From contig MSED01000013.1 of the NCBI GenBank assembly GCA_002099365.1, forward strand, positions 744,001 to 808,000: a DNA stretch of 64,000 nt. Reading direction: 5' to 3'. The notes beneath the pieces are model-generated. The model saw nothing but the letters and a program-made list of their open reading frames with translations, searched no databases and was not told where the DNA came from. This document shows positions 22,026-33,513 of this stretch, one piece after another (the stretch's first letter is position 1; every line of letters starts with the position of its first letter). A program made the position numbers and the translations under genes. This DNA comes from Phialophora verrucosa. Lineage: Eukaryota; Ascomycota; Eurotiomycetes; Chaetothyriales; Herpotrichiellaceae.

Positions 22026-23402
22026 GATGTCTCAATTTGAATTCTGAACGGAGCAAAGGAGTGATGGTGTCTTTGGGTATTCTGTCATATAGCAGGCGCA
22101 GGTTTTCCAGAGCCATGACTTTTTATATCTGACCTACACACGGACATGGCGGGCGCCTTTGTCGACCGTGAACACAAAGGCCTGAGGCTGACACGAATGC
22201 GCTTGGCCTGATAGGCAGAGGGAATGGAGTTTCGCCACATCCATTTGGGATGATTGCCACGTCATCATGAGATCGTGTAAGTGTTCGGCCGCGTGTTGGA
22301 GGTTATAGTCAACATCGCCCACTGCGGACGTGAGAAACTAGTTCCCTAACGGCAATGTCATCATCCTCGTACATAGCATGGAGTTAGGTGGGAGTGCGAG
22401 TGAGCTTTTCGAGATGCTAAGATGATATAATATGGCGAATGCACCATGTCACCCACACACCGACCACATGTTGGATGAGACGATTAGGTAAGCTGACTGA
22501 CGAGTCACTCGTAGGCGCAGGAGCTGTTTCGGGTTTAGCCTCTGTCGGCAAAGATTTCCCTGGTTGGGTCTTGCTGTCGTTCTTGATTGGCTGTATCATC
22601 GCCTCTTCAACTGCGCATTTGCTTCTCGTGTGAGATCTTCAATTCACCAGCCTGCAAATACTCATACTATACTCTTCTCTCCCATCAATGGGCTCGGCTT
22701 CTGCTAAACTCCCTCAAGCACGTCCTTGCTGGTCTTAACCTCTTCCGCTGTAGATTGCCCCCCCCCCCCGCTACGCTCTAGGACTCTCTAACCGCTTGCC
22801 CCTGTGCTAGCCGCCCGCCAGCGCACGCACGTTTCAGGACCACTCATCGAATTTCTGTTGTCAGGCGCCCTCGTCTTGTTGCCGGCCTTTGCATGACCCT
22901 TTGAATCAAAGTTGGCGCGAGACTTCCTCTGATCTGACAGGCCATCTACGCGCTCGGTGACTGTCATGGCAGTGCACCCCAAGCAAGAGGCATTCAAGCC
23001 ACGCTCTGGCATCCCGTGTCTTGGCACGAATTTCTCAATGCACAAGGGCTTCAAGCCGTCAAAAGCGCGCGATAGGCAATAATGCAGGAGACACCAGGGG
23101 CATCGACTGCCCTTTAGCACTGTTTGAGAGCTGGTACAGTACCTTAGCTTGGGTGGTGTGTTCCTTGCATAGCCGCCAACGTGCCATCACAACATGAGCC
23201 GCTAGACACGTGCGGTGGACATATTACTCCAGGAAATATCCTGCGATGTTTCTCGTTTCTCCAGGCTCACACTGTCTGAGTTCCATCTTGCTGGGTTGAC
23301 TGCTACGAGCACGTGTGGACTTGCGGCACAAGACGGGGTCAATCCACGTATCACGACTCGGTTTCGTTCGTCAGAACCGAGCTCCTTTGCTCTTACCCAG
23401 AT
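22026..23402. promoter_or_regulatory. Divergent spacer with a poly-C run
   Basis: No supported gene in about 1.4 kb. There is a run of 12 C at 22758-22769. Confidence 0.4.
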
Positions 23403-25184
23403 ATGGAGACTTCAAGCCCACTTCCCGATACCACAGTGTCCCTGTTGAGAGCTCTTGACGGCAGTCACCTTCAGTGGTCCGACTTTCGAACAGTTGTCCT
23501 CAGTGCGTTTCGCATTGTCCTTACCGAGGGTATCCAGCTTTCCGAACTGTCCCGCCAGTTTTCCGATAGACTCAAGCCGTGTCTACAGAAAATAGATCGA
23601 TTCGACAGTCAAGAAAGACAATGGCGCCGGAACCTGGTAGATGGTAGAGGATTCGGCTCGTCAATTGTCTTTCCCCCCGACGCCCTCCCACCAATTGTAC
23701 TCAATCGTGGCCTACACCGATGCCAAGCGCCGAAGCTGAATCGAGAGGCACTGCCACCACGAGCAGTCAAAGCTCAAGAGAGCTTGTTTGAGTTGCCTGT
23801 TCCTCGACCGAACCTCCTGACTGGCTTCAGCACAGGTGCATTCAACGAAAGAGAACTATCTGTTTTGCCGCATTGCACAGCAGCCTCGGGAACTATCGTC
23901 GACTTCGAATCAGGCTCCGTTTCTCCTGGCACAACTACTTATTGTCCCTTCCTGGTCTTTGAGCGAATGGATACTACGTCCGAAGATGCAGTACAAACCG
24001 CCAAAAACCAGTGCGCAATCGCCGGCGCTCATTGCATTCGAGCACAGCAACTTCTGTTCAGAAGATGCGGCGGCTCTCGCCCAGTGTTCGAACGACCAAT
24101 ATCATTCTCTTGCGCTATCGACAACTCAGCTGCTCTCATCAACTATCACAGCGTTGACGCAAATGGGCGCTATTGTATGTCAGAGCTCTCGCGATTCAAT
24201 CTCGAAGAGACTGATGGGTTCAGGGAATTTCAAGGCTGGATTGAGGCAATCGAGGAGTGGGGCTCAACGTACCTGCTACCAGTCATCAAGATTGCGTTAA
24301 GGCAACTCTTGAAGAACAGCACGACACCGCCTATATCTCCAATGCCTTCATTGACGCTGTCGATCGATACCGCTGCCGGTACTGAAGAAGTTCTGATGAA
24401 AGTCCTTCGCGCAACCTTTGGGTCGATCAAATGGAAATGTGATGGGGAGTACGAAACCCCGCTGAACAGCAGCATCGCTCATTGCGGAACACCAGTAGGG
24501 CCCCGCCAGATCAGGACACTGGCGCTCTCGCCGACATCGCCCCTTGATATTCCGAGTGCTTCAGGACCACCTACGCCTCTTTCCATATGGCGAATGAGGC
24601 CGGAATTCAGCAGCAAGTCTCCCATTGCACGCAGACATCCACTTTCGCCGCTCAAGCTCCGAGCCGATATTCCAGACTCCCCATGCCGACGAGCTACTCT
24701 TTCGCCATGCACCCCTCCACCAGAAGCCCCGTACTCTGCAAAGTCACCAATGCTTGTGCTTCAAAAGAGAGTCGATTTGGCTATGAACGAAATTCAAGAG
24801 CTCAGAGAGCTCGTGCAAACCTTACAGAGTGAACTCAAGTCGAAAAACGACGAGCTCAAAGTAGGAAAAGATTTACCGGACGAGGGTCCACAGAAACTGA
24901 GCGACGGAACTCCGACAACCGCAACAGCCATGCAACCCAATGACCCGTTTTTCCACTCTGAGCAAACCCTCAGCTCAGCAGTGTCGGCGAGAGTCATATC
25001 TTGCCCTTCGGCCTCCCTAAGATCCCCCTCTACAGAGGTCTGCCTTTTGATCTTGGTGTTCTGCATGGTCGTATCCTCCAGTGTGTGGGAAACTGTCGCT
25101 CATTGTGCATCGCTTTTTGGACCTGCGATTCTCTCGAACGAATTCGCGGCGCCATCTAGCTTCGTTTGGCCCGACATGATATAG
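23403..25184 (+). CDS. DUF7924-like fungal protein with C-terminal hydrophobic tail
   Basis: Single open frame of 593 residues from the first ATG at 23403; the frame is open a further 90 bp upstream without ATG, so a short 5' exon cannot be excluded. Landmarks resemble the fungal DUF7924 family: PVPRPNLLTGFSTGAF, then CPFLVFE, AKNQCAIAGAHCIRAQ, and later SFSCAIDNSAALINYHSV with an FREFQGWIEAIEEWG helix. The PFLVFE and following segment recall a PD-(D/E)XK-like core, but that is inference. After about residue 350 the protein is Pro/Ser-rich with many SP sites, then has a coiled coil (about 465-500, NEIQELRELVQTLQ) and ends with a hydrophobic segment (VCLLILVFCMVV) that could anchor it in a membrane. 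Function unknown. Confidence 0.65.
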   Translation: METSSPLPDTTVSLLRALDGSHLQWSDFRTVVLSAFRIVLTEGIQLSELSRQFSDRLKPCLQKIDRFDSQERQWRRNLVDGRGFGSSIVFPPDALPPIVLNRGLHRCQAPKLNREALPPRAVKAQESLFELPVPRPNLLTGFSTGAFNERELSVLPHCTAASGTIVDFESGSVSPGTTTYCPFLVFERMDTTSEDAVQTAKNQCAIAGAHCIRAQQLLFRRCGGSRPVFERPISFSCAIDNSAALINYHSVDANGRYCMSELSRFNLEETDGFREFQGWIEAIEEWGSTYLLPVIKIALRQLLKNSTTPPISPMPSLTLSIDTAAGTEEVLMKVLRATFGSIKWKCDGEYETPLNSSIAHCGTPVGPRQIRTLALSPTSPLDIPSASGPPTPLSIWRMRPEFSSKSPIARRHPLSPLKLRADIPDSPCRRATLSPCTPPPEAPYSAKSPMLVLQKRVDLAMNEIQELRELVQTLQSELKSKNDELKVGKDLPDEGPQKLSDGTPTTATAMQPNDPFFHSEQTLSSAVSARVISCPSASLRSPSTEVCLLILVFCMVVSSSVWETVAHCASLFGPAILSNEFAAPSSFVWPDMI

Positions 25185-26426
25185 GAGACAATTTGTAAAA
25201 AATAAAGGGTTGATATCGGATGGTTCCTAAGGGATGCTTCTCATGCAGGATCATTAGCAAGGCTCCGGCACAGCGGCATCTCCTCGGATGGGTCCAGTCC
25301 ATGGGGAACTGCCGCATTAATGTATGAAAGACCAGGACTTCTCCCGTTCCGCACTCCGATGTACCCTAACTGAAGCGAAGCTCGGCGAGTGGCAGCTGGG
25401 CTCGTCAGAATTCGGCAAAAATCCACAAATTCCACGGCTTGCAGATGGCGACTTTCCTGGTACACGAATATTGCGCACAGTCTAGCACATATGACGCTTC
25501 GACTTTGTCCGTTATGCTGGCCCGCGCCAGGCGGTTTTTGCCGCACCGCCGAACACCGGTCCTGTGACAAGCAGCGTAGCCTTGATCGAGACGATATCTC
25601 GCGAGCACGGAGGCCTAACCCCACCTCACAGTGTGTACTCTGCTCCCTCTTTTGTCGGCGAAGCCGGAGCACCCTTTCCTGAGGTCAAAGGGCTGGCTGA
25701 ATCGTGGGCCAGTGTCACAGCTGTCAGCCTCGCCGTCCACATCGATAGTGCGTGATGTAGTGGAAGTTTCTTCGTGGTAAGGCGGCCAGATGGACCAAGT
25801 CAGGGATCAGGGAGCTCAGCCACCAGTCGCCACCGCAAAAGCGCGCTCCAGGGGCCGAACGCCACATTGTTGCTCTATCGGGGGCCTCTTGGCAGCCCCG
25901 TTACCCTTTCGGTCGTCCGATGCAGCGCTATCTCGGCAGCTAGCTGGATCCAGTATGAGGCTTGGGTATACTGATCGTATCCCTGAACTCTGCTCGGCCT
26001 TTCGCTTGGTCAAATTTCTCTTCTGAGACGACCCCTGCCTCGACGAAGCCCGCAAAGGCCCAGGCCGCTGAGGCCCAGACGCACGTGTGAGCAACGAGAC
26101 GGCGCTTTGGGTTGTCCACCATACCGTTTTCGGCCTGACGACGTTGATATGGACTTCGCAGCGTCTGCGATGAAGCCTTCGAGGCTTTTTGCGCAAGCCA
26201 TGGAATGAATGCGTGCTTGCGGCGCGGGCTCAGGAGTATCCGAGAGCAATATACGTATGTAGGTGTTCCAAGCGAGTGAGTACTCTCCTCTCTCCCTCAT
26301 CCTGAGTCCTCTCCTTGTTTGTCCTTCATTCTTTGCTATCGACTCACTCGTTCTGCGTCAACGCTTCGGCATTTGGCACTTTGTGCCGTCCATTCTTTAA
26401 AACTTTCTAATCACTCTTTCGCCAAC
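25185..26426. promoter_or_regulatory. Upstream region of the mucin-like gene
   Basis: No supported gene. The last 150 bp are strongly pyrimidine-rich (26280-26340), a common feature of highly expressed fungal promoters, just before the ATG at 26427. Confidence 0.45.
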
Positions 26427-29400
26427 ATGTTAACGCCTGTAGCTCTTCTGGCTTCGCTCGCCGTCGCTAATGCTTTCACCAATGCCGACGTGACCGTGAG
26501 GGTCAAGCAAACTCGAACTGTCACAGTCTGTCCTTATCCTACCGATTTCTGTAATGACAAGGGCCAAAGCTGGGATCCTGCCGTCCCGCACGGGGGAGAC
26601 TGGAACGATTGGCATGGAGACCATGGCGGCCAGAACGGCTCCGGTGACAATCACTGGGGAAAAGCCGGAGGCAATCAAAACGGAGGATCCTCAGGTGGTA
26701 AAGGCCATCCTGGCAGTGGTCAGCCTGGTGGCCCATCAGGGAACAATGGTGATCACAATGGAGGCTCAGGAGCCGGCAGTGACCACGATGGTGGTTCGGG
26801 ATCCGGTAACGACCACACTGGAGGTCACGGAGGGAACAACGGTGACCGACCTGGGGATGTCGGCGGTCATGCTGGGCAACCAGGAAACGGTCATGCTACC
26901 TGGGAAGATTGGGGCGAGCACACCGGCGAATGGAGCAGTAAAGGATCGTCGACGTTTGTACGAAGCACGACATCCCACTCTCACATCATTGCGACAACGA
27001 GCTCGAGACCCGGCAGAAGCTCACACCATCGGTCGTCAACTTCTTCGAGCCCTGCCGTGCCCATCACCGAATCTACATCAAGTCATCCGACACGTTCTCA
27101 CGAGGGAAGCACTGTATCAGAGCCTGCCAGTTCCAACCCAACTGACCTACCCTTGCCCTCGTCAACTTCTGACCGGCCTAGCCAGGACTCACCTTCAACA
27201 AGCGATTCCGGACCATATGGGCCATCGAGCACAACATCTGGGCAGCCTGACGGACACTCACCGGCAACTAGCCGGCCAGGACCGTATGCGACATCTAGCA
27301 CAACAGCTGCACCAGATACGACAAGTCCTCCAGCTGGGAGCCCCTCCACATGCATCCCCGACCCCGCCCCTGCTCGAGTCTCCGGAGACGGCAGCTTCTT
27401 CATTTCTCTAGGCTTGAACCTTGGCCAGAGGAGATACCACAGACGCCAGACCACGACTGGATATATCGGATTCTCTGGAACCGAGGCCATTGCCGTCACG
27501 GACCCAAGTCTGGCGTGGGCGCTTACCCTCGACGAGGTAACACAAGTCCTTGGGTTCAGCGGCGCATCTGGCTACGTGGGATTTGACAGCCTCAGCGTGG
27601 ACTCACCTGTCCGTAAGACCAGCGATGACGGAACATACGCACCTTCTTTCTTCGCTGGCTGGACGATAGACGCAGCAACAAGCAGCGTTGCCTTTGGAAC
27701 TGCTCAGTTTTGTACCGTCGCCAACACGACCCTTGTCGCTTACTGGGACGGAGTGGTGCCTGACGGCTGCTCTCCAGTCGCGCTTGCTCAGACACAGATC
27801 GACACCGTCTCTTCATCTTTGACTGGCTCAACCACGACATCTGCCACTGTGGTATCACCGGTTGCAACAACATCAAGTGTAGTCTCATCCACAAGCGCCT
27901 CGGGTTCTCCAGCAGAGGACGCTGGCTCGTCAGGGTCCTCGACATCGACAAGCCCAGCTGGAGCAGCGCCGCCACCGCCAACGACATCAGGTGCAGCTGC
28001 AACCACGAGCGCGTCTTCAGGCAGTAGTCTCCCGGGACAGGATGATGGAACTCCGGCCTCGACAACGACTCCAGCAGATGGCGTCGGTCTCCCGGGTCCT
28101 TCGAGCACGACCACAATCACACTCACCACCACGACGAGCAGCTCCTCACCCATAGGCAACAGCGCTGTGGTTGACACTTCGACAACTACAGTCTCTAGTC
28201 CCGCTGACGTTGAATTCCCCCCAGTCCCAACTACCACGCCGCCTAGCGATCCCTCTGAAGAAACTGGCTTCCCTAGCTCGACAACGCTCCCATCTCTGTC
28301 ATCGACGTCTTCTCACGCCCCTGCCACGGATGGAGCTGGCCCCTTGACAACATCGAGCCCAGCAGTCATAACTTCCACGTCGGCTGGCCCATTGAATCTG
28401 CCCGCAACTAGCTCTACTATCCCTGCGGCTACCACCACTGACGGCACGCCTTGCAGTGTCGGAGCGAACCCGACCTTCTCACTTCTCAGTTCGGGAAGTA
28501 GCGGCATCCCTGACGGGCAAGCTGCCATTTCTGTCCCAAGCGGCAGCCCAGCCTATCCTTACGACTATCTGGGCTTCTCCTCGGGCACGCCTGCTTTGTT
28601 CACCTTCGATGCACAAGGGCGACTCATAGAAGTCGCATCAGGCAACATCGCTGGCAGTCCTCAACCAGGCCAGAATGCTGTATCGTTCTTGTTCTCACCT
28701 CAGAGCACTGTCGACGGTCTCGGAATTTCTCCGGCATCTTGTTCATTGTCCTGCTCAGCAGCCGGCACAGGGCTCCCGCAGCTACAATGCTCCGTGGGAG
28801 GTTACTCGACGTTTATGACTCAAATGGCCTTCCCTTACCTGAGCATCGCCAACCTTGTGCCTACGGATGGTTTGACCTTGACTCTGCTGGCTGGAATCGT
28901 GTCTCAAGATGATCACTCGACGGGTTCCTCGACCTCTGCGACGAGCACTACAACATTTGATTTTGCTCCATCCACTACGTTGTCCTCTGCCGACTCAATC
29001 ACCACATCAAGTTCCACCACGACGGCGCCAGTCAAGGATGACGTTCTATCTAGCACGACCTCCTCAGGCTCCACCTCGAGCACCACCTCGGATTTCCCTG
29101 AAACTACAACGAGTGACTTGGCACATTCTTCAACGAGCACGTCGGACTCTGTAACCTCCACGACATCAGCAGTCGCCGATGAAGCAGCTCCATCGACAAC
29201 TTCATCATCAGTTGAATTAGTAGCTACGACGTCTTCCAGTGATGCAACCGACGCTTCTACAACTAGTTCGTTCGCTTCTACGACTTCAGCTGATTCAATC
29301 GAGGACGCCGCTGATCCTACTTCTACCACGTCGTCTACAGCATCAGCGACATCCACCACGTCCTCATCTGATGACTCGGCAGCTACCACCACGTCCTTCA

Positions 29401-30818
29401 GTGACACCAGCGACGCTTCCACTACCAGCTCATCCAGCTTCGCCACTACAACGTCAGCTGGTCCAGCTGATGTCGTTGCTGATCCTACCACCACATCATC
29501 CGACCCGACATCATCTACAACACCGGCGGCCGCAGATATCGCTGATCCTTCAGCAACGTCTAGTACATCTTCGTCTGATGATTCAGGAGCCACAACCACG
29601 TCTTCCACTAGTGTTAGCGCTCCAACGTCTCCTAGCTCGTCCACGACCACATCTGCTAGCCTGGCCGATGTGCCTGCCGACTCTACTTCCAGCAGCTCGA
29701 CTTTCTTGACAACTACCACAACAGAGGTTTCTTTGCCATCTACCACGACGTCACCGGCACTAGAAGATTCTGTAATCGACAGCTCGACGACGTCCTCCGC
29801 GTATATAACCACTGCCAGCGAGGATGCCACGACAACCACTCAAGCTACTAGCACAACCACAGAAGCAGCTGACGGTGTTGCGGAGCCGACCTCGACCACG
29901 TCATCTGACTCAGTTGCTACAACGACATCTTCTCCGGCTGTCGACGACGAATCGGCATCAACTACTATAAGCCTCACTACATCTGACGTTGCAAGCTCTA
30001 CCACTAGCACAGCCTTCGCGACCACGACATCCACAGCCCTTGATGATGAGGAAGATGCAGTGACCACGACCAGCTCCGTAGATGCCACAAGCTCTACAAC
30101 GAGCGCCGTGTACGCGACTACAACATCGGCAGAACTTGACGATGAGGATGCCTCAGGATCGACCACGAGTTCCGCAGATACCACAAGCTCTACGACAAGC
30201 CCCGTGTATGCGACCACGACGTCTGCAGCTGCCCTTGACGATGCAGAAACCTCAACAAGCTCCGCAGATGTCGTAAGCTCGACCACAACACCAGTGTACG
30301 CGACAACGACCTCGGCCGACTCGGATGATCTTGCAGATGCGACCACCTCCTCATCAGACCTGGGCGCTTCGGCCGCCACGACCACCACAAGCGATGTAGC
30401 GGAAATAACAACCACCGGCGCCACGACCACCACGACCACCACGACGCCAGTCCAACTTGCGCCCCCCGCAATCATCACCCCAGACACAACTTCCAGCACC
30501 ACCTCCACCTCCGCATCCACATCCACAACCACATCAACCTCGGCAGACGCAGACGAGCCCACGCCACTCCCTTCTGCCCCAACACCAATCAATGGCGATG
30601 ATGACAACGACGAGGAGGATGATTCGACCCCTTCACCGGCGCCTACCCCTGGAAGTGACGACGAAGACAACGATGACAACGAGGCATCTACACCCCCAGC
30701 GACAACTACATCAAGCGCGTCGTCGTCTTCCCCGACTCCGTTCGGCGACGGCACGGGAGGTGAGGAGGAGGACGGCGATGCGCATCCCGGCGTTGTGTAT
30801 GAGGATGAGGATGATTGA
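26427..30818 (+). CDS. Mucin-like Ser/Thr-rich secreted protein with DUF7908-type domain
   Basis: Intronless, 1463 residues from ATG 26427; the frame extends upstream but MLTPVALLASLAVANA is a clear signal peptide with cleavage after Ala-Asn-Ala. A short cysteine-containing head (VTVCPYPTDFCNDKG) and a Gly/His/Asn-rich segment (about 50-170) follow. A folded region lies at about 318-455 (FFISLGLNLG to FCTVANTTLVAYW) and a second, DUF7908-like, at about 684-825 (YDYLGFSSGTPALFTFD to CSVGGYSTFM). The rest is Ser/Thr with Asp spacers, suited to dense O-glycosylation. The C-terminus is acidic and has no hydrophobic tail, so a GPI anchor is not indicated. Likely a cell-wall or matrix protein. Long open frames on the opposite strand are shadows of this composition. 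Confidence 0.85.
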   Translation: MLTPVALLASLAVANAFTNADVTVRVKQTRTVTVCPYPTDFCNDKGQSWDPAVPHGGDWNDWHGDHGGQNGSGDNHWGKAGGNQNGGSSGGKGHPGSGQPGGPSGNNGDHNGGSGAGSDHDGGSGSGNDHTGGHGGNNGDRPGDVGGHAGQPGNGHATWEDWGEHTGEWSSKGSSTFVRSTTSHSHIIATTSSRPGRSSHHRSSTSSSPAVPITESTSSHPTRSHEGSTVSEPASSNPTDLPLPSSTSDRPSQDSPSTSDSGPYGPSSTTSGQPDGHSPATSRPGPYATSSTTAAPDTTSPPAGSPSTCIPDPAPARVSGDGSFFISLGLNLGQRRYHRRQTTTGYIGFSGTEAIAVTDPSLAWALTLDEVTQVLGFSGASGYVGFDSLSVDSPVRKTSDDGTYAPSFFAGWTIDAATSSVAFGTAQFCTVANTTLVAYWDGVVPDGCSPVALAQTQIDTVSSSLTGSTTTSATVVSPVATTSSVVSSTSASGSPAEDAGSSGSSTSTSPAGAAPPPPTTSGAAATTSASSGSSLPGQDDGTPASTTTPADGVGLPGPSSTTTITLTTTTSSSSPIGNSAVVDTSTTTVSSPADVEFPPVPTTTPPSDPSEETGFPSSTTLPSLSSTSSHAPATDGAGPLTTSSPAVITSTSAGPLNLPATSSTIPAATTTDGTPCSVGANPTFSLLSSGSSGIPDGQAAISVPSGSPAYPYDYLGFSSGTPALFTFDAQGRLIEVASGNIAGSPQPGQNAVSFLFSPQSTVDGLGISPASCSLSCSAAGTGLPQLQCSVGGYSTFMTQMAFPYLSIANLVPTDGLTLTLLAGIVSQDDHSTGSSTSATSTTTFDFAPSTTLSSADSITTSSSTTTAPVKDDVLSSTTSSGSTSSTTSDFPETTTSDLAHSSTSTSDSVTSTTSAVADEAAPSTTSSSVELVATTSSSDATDASTTSSFASTTSADSIEDAADPTSTTSSTASATSTTSSSDDSAATTTSFSDTSDASTTSSSSFATTTSAGPADVVADPTTTSSDPTSSTTPAAADIADPSATSSTSSSDDSGATTTSSTSVSAPTSPSSSTTTSASLADVPADSTSSSSTFLTTTTTEVSLPSTTTSPALEDSVIDSSTTSSAYITTASEDATTTTQATSTTTEAADGVAEPTSTTSSDSVATTTSSPAVDDESASTTISLTTSDVASSTTSTAFATTTSTALDDEEDAVTTTSSVDATSSTTSAVYATTTSAELDDEDASGSTTSSADTTSSTTSPVYATTTSAAALDDAETSTSSADVVSSTTTPVYATTTSADSDDLADATTSSSDLGASAATTTTSDVAEITTTGATTTTTTTTPVQLAPPAIITPDTTSSTTSTSASTSTTTSTSADADEPTPLPSAPTPINGDDDNDEEDDSTPSPAPTPGSDDEDNDDNEASTPPATTTSSASSSSPTPFGDGTGGEEEDGDAHPGVVYEDEDD
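29990..30330 (+). repeat. Degenerate ~30-residue repeats in the mucin-like gene
   Basis: Three to four diverged copies of a unit reading roughly SSTTSxVYATTTSAxLDDxx occur in tandem. They differ at third positions, so they are old compared with the perfect 18-bp repeat at 34631. The unit carries the VYATTTSA core and an acidic LDDxE spacer. Confidence 0.6.
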
Positions 30819-31464
30819 TCGACCGGACCGTTGGGCGGGTTTGTTTGGTTAACCTCCTCGGAGGGAGGTTTTTCTTTTGTACATGTTAGAACAAAGCCAG
30901 TTCCTCACTACTATATACTATTTACATTAGCTGTATGGTCAGATATCTCGATTTGTCGTTATCCATCGTCCATAAATAATACTGCAACCGCGTCATCACC
31001 CTACATCCTACATTCTGCATACTGCGTTTTGCACGGTTTGTTCTTGTTCACGACGTGGATCTTGACGTTGTTGCCTTGCTGCGGACGTCACCTGTAGGAT
31101 CTCAATCTAAGGTCTATTTCATATCCTAGCATAGTCGTAAGAGCAATTCAATTCTATGTTGAGGAAGGAAAGAGTTTTAGGATGAAGTTGATTGAAGAAA
31201 GAGGAGATGTTCAATAGCATTTCTGTCCTATGCAGATTGTGAGCCCGTATCTCCACGTTGCATCTTTGGTCCCCGCGGTGAGTACATGGGAGTCTCATCG
31301 GAACGGGTCTCCTTCTCCTTCAGCCATTGCACAGAGCACAGCTCCTCCTCATCCACGGTTGACGTTGCGGTAAAGTTCGTAAACCCGCCGATGTTGTTCC
31401 GAGCATGAGTCATCTGTCCAACTGACTTGCTTGCCATCCAACCCAGCAATGACTGAGTCCCTCC
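30819..31464. other. Convergent 3' region
   Basis: Between the mucin-like and Hsp70-like genes, AT-richer than the neighbours and likely to hold both 3' UTRs. No gene seen. Confidence 0.4.
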
Positions 31465-33513
31465 TCATGCACGATTGACAAGGTCAAAGACTCCTGCCGT
31501 GTTGAACTTCACCTCAAGGCGAACGTCTGTGGCCGGGTCACGGTCTGCCGTATCGAAGGCACCCAGCCTCGGAATCAAGATCTGGAACCTCATTCGGTCG
31601 CCGTCCAAGTAGAGCGCAACTTCATATTCAACCTCGTAGAAATCATTGTTGCCGTTCTCTTGGATTTCCCAGGCGTCTGCTGCGCTGCTGTAAGGAATCG
31701 CGTACTCCAGGGAGATTGGCATCTCGAAGATCTTGTTGGCTTTGTCCTCAACGGCAAGATCATCGAGACAATTCTCCGCGCAGTAGTACAACTTTTCCTG
31801 GATCTTCCAGCCTGGGGCGGACCCGATGTCCTCCAAAGACCGCAACGCCAACTGCCTGTAACCACGAACGCGTGGCGCCTCATACTCCACTGGCACGGAA
31901 ACTCCGGCCGCGAAGAAGAATTTGGACACAAGAGCGCGGTTGATTCCGTCTACTCTGTTCTCTTCCACGCATTCCTCTGGAATCCATTGCCCGGGTAGTT
32001 CAGAAAGTGGCTTCCACCAGGCCACGCAGAATCCATGGCGAACAATCCTCTCTTTGACCAAGGCTTTGTCCTCGAGCAGGAGGACCGCACCCATGGCAAC
32101 AGTCCTAGAGCCTCCAGATTGAATAGTCGGCAGTCTGACTGGAGTGGGATGGAATTGCTCTTGTACTGACTTGCGAAGGTACGGATTTAAGCTGCTTCCC
32201 CCACACATCACGATTTGATCGACACTCCTAGCTTCTTCGATGGCGGCGTGGATTGCTGAACGCACGACTTCAATAGTCGACTTCCAGATGCTCTGGAGGT
32301 TTCCGGAGGTGAGCCCGATCGTCTCACTGCTAAGCGTGTGAAATTGGTCGTAGGGAAGATTCTTGAGCACGAGAAGCACGTCTTGGCTGCCATTGAATTG
32401 TTTTTTCTCTTCCTCAAAATCCTCCTCGATGACGTAAAGAAGCATTCTCTGTAGCTTCAGCTGCTCACCATGTCCGGGTATGCTAAGGATCCACCGCAGC
32501 TGGGAAACGTTCTGCAGAATAAACCGGATACATTCTTGATTCAGAATCCTCCCACCAATCCACTCAGTTCGTGATTTGCTGACCTGCTTGACTCTGAGAG
32601 GATTCGTTCCCACGACAAGCCATGCTTGAATGTCAGCAGAACCTGCACCGATATCGACGACAAGGATAACCTTCCCAATGAAGATCTCGTGTGGATCGGT
32701 TCGCAATTGGTACGCAAGTACGGACATGGGCTCAGCCACCGGGATTGGCTCGGGAATTCCAGCAGCCTCCGCTGCTGCGATGACTCGCGCAATCTGTCCT
32801 GGACTTGATGCTGCTGGGAGAGGTATCGCAACTCGAATGTGTAAGTTTGGTGATGGCTTTCAGTGTCGGTACTGTGCGAGCTCACTCATGTAGATAGGGA
32901 TTCCCAATTCGAAATGATCTTCCGCGACGGTTCTCAGGAGATACCAGTAGACGGGACGTAGGAACATGACGAAGAAGTCGATATCAGTGACTTTGGTGTT
33001 GTCAGCTTCTTGACCATATTGCTTGAGTCGGTGAGCCAGTGTCTCTTCCCGCGCGGTGACATCAAGCTTTGAAATCTGTTCTCGTGCGCTTTCGTTTCGG
33101 TCAACGTCTTGGCCAAACACGGCTGGTTTGAAGCATCGAATGATGTCGCCAACCTCAATCTGTCTGTACCTCAGAGCTCGGTCGACTTCGTAGCCCCATC
33201 GAAAGGTATAACTGTTGAAGCCAGCATCCTTCGTATATGAGACCTGGGTCTTCACATATTCCTTGGCGTCGGGCCAAGTGACTGTCTTGAGGATACCAGC
33301 AGAGCCAGGCGCGTTCGTGCCCGGCTGCGTTCCTTCCCTGGCCTTTCGAACGACTCTGAATGCGCATTTAGTGTAATCAGTTCCAGGGTCAATAGCGGCT
33401 ATCAGCTCAACCGATTCTTGGGGCGTCTCGGCATGATCCTCGCCACCGGCACTGAGCTCCTGCATCCTGAGCCTGGTCCGGTAGCGTAGCTCGCGGCTAG
33501 GTGGCATGGACAT
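31465..33513 (-). CDS. Hsp70-like ATPase, divergent fungal type
   Basis: Two exons, 33513-32886 and 32831-31465, over a 54-nt intron (donor gtgagc, acceptor ttcgag, phase 1), 664 residues. The actin-like ATPase core is visible: phosphate-1 loop AAIDPGTDYTKCAF near residue 42, connection IPLPAASSPGQIARVIAAAE, phosphate-2 VVDIGAGSADIQAW and the adenosine motif IVMCGGSSLNPYL. Unlike canonical Hsp70 the N-terminus is extended, and the substrate-binding domain is replaced by a different C-terminal domain ending YEVALYLDGDRMRF and LGAFDTADRD. Such proteins are numerous in filamentous fungi; their clients are unknown. A relic of a relative lies at 2971-3243. The start is the first ATG in frame (33513). 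Confidence 0.85.

Noticed and set aside
22758..22769. Run of 12 C as a possible promoter element
   Set aside because: A lone homopolymer; likely neutral, and its length may be unreliable.
28913..30754. Two minus-strand open frames of about 300 codons opposite the mucin-like gene
   Set aside because: They are Val/Glu/Asp-rich mirror images of Ser/Thr codons. The signal peptide, domains and codon use support only the plus strand.
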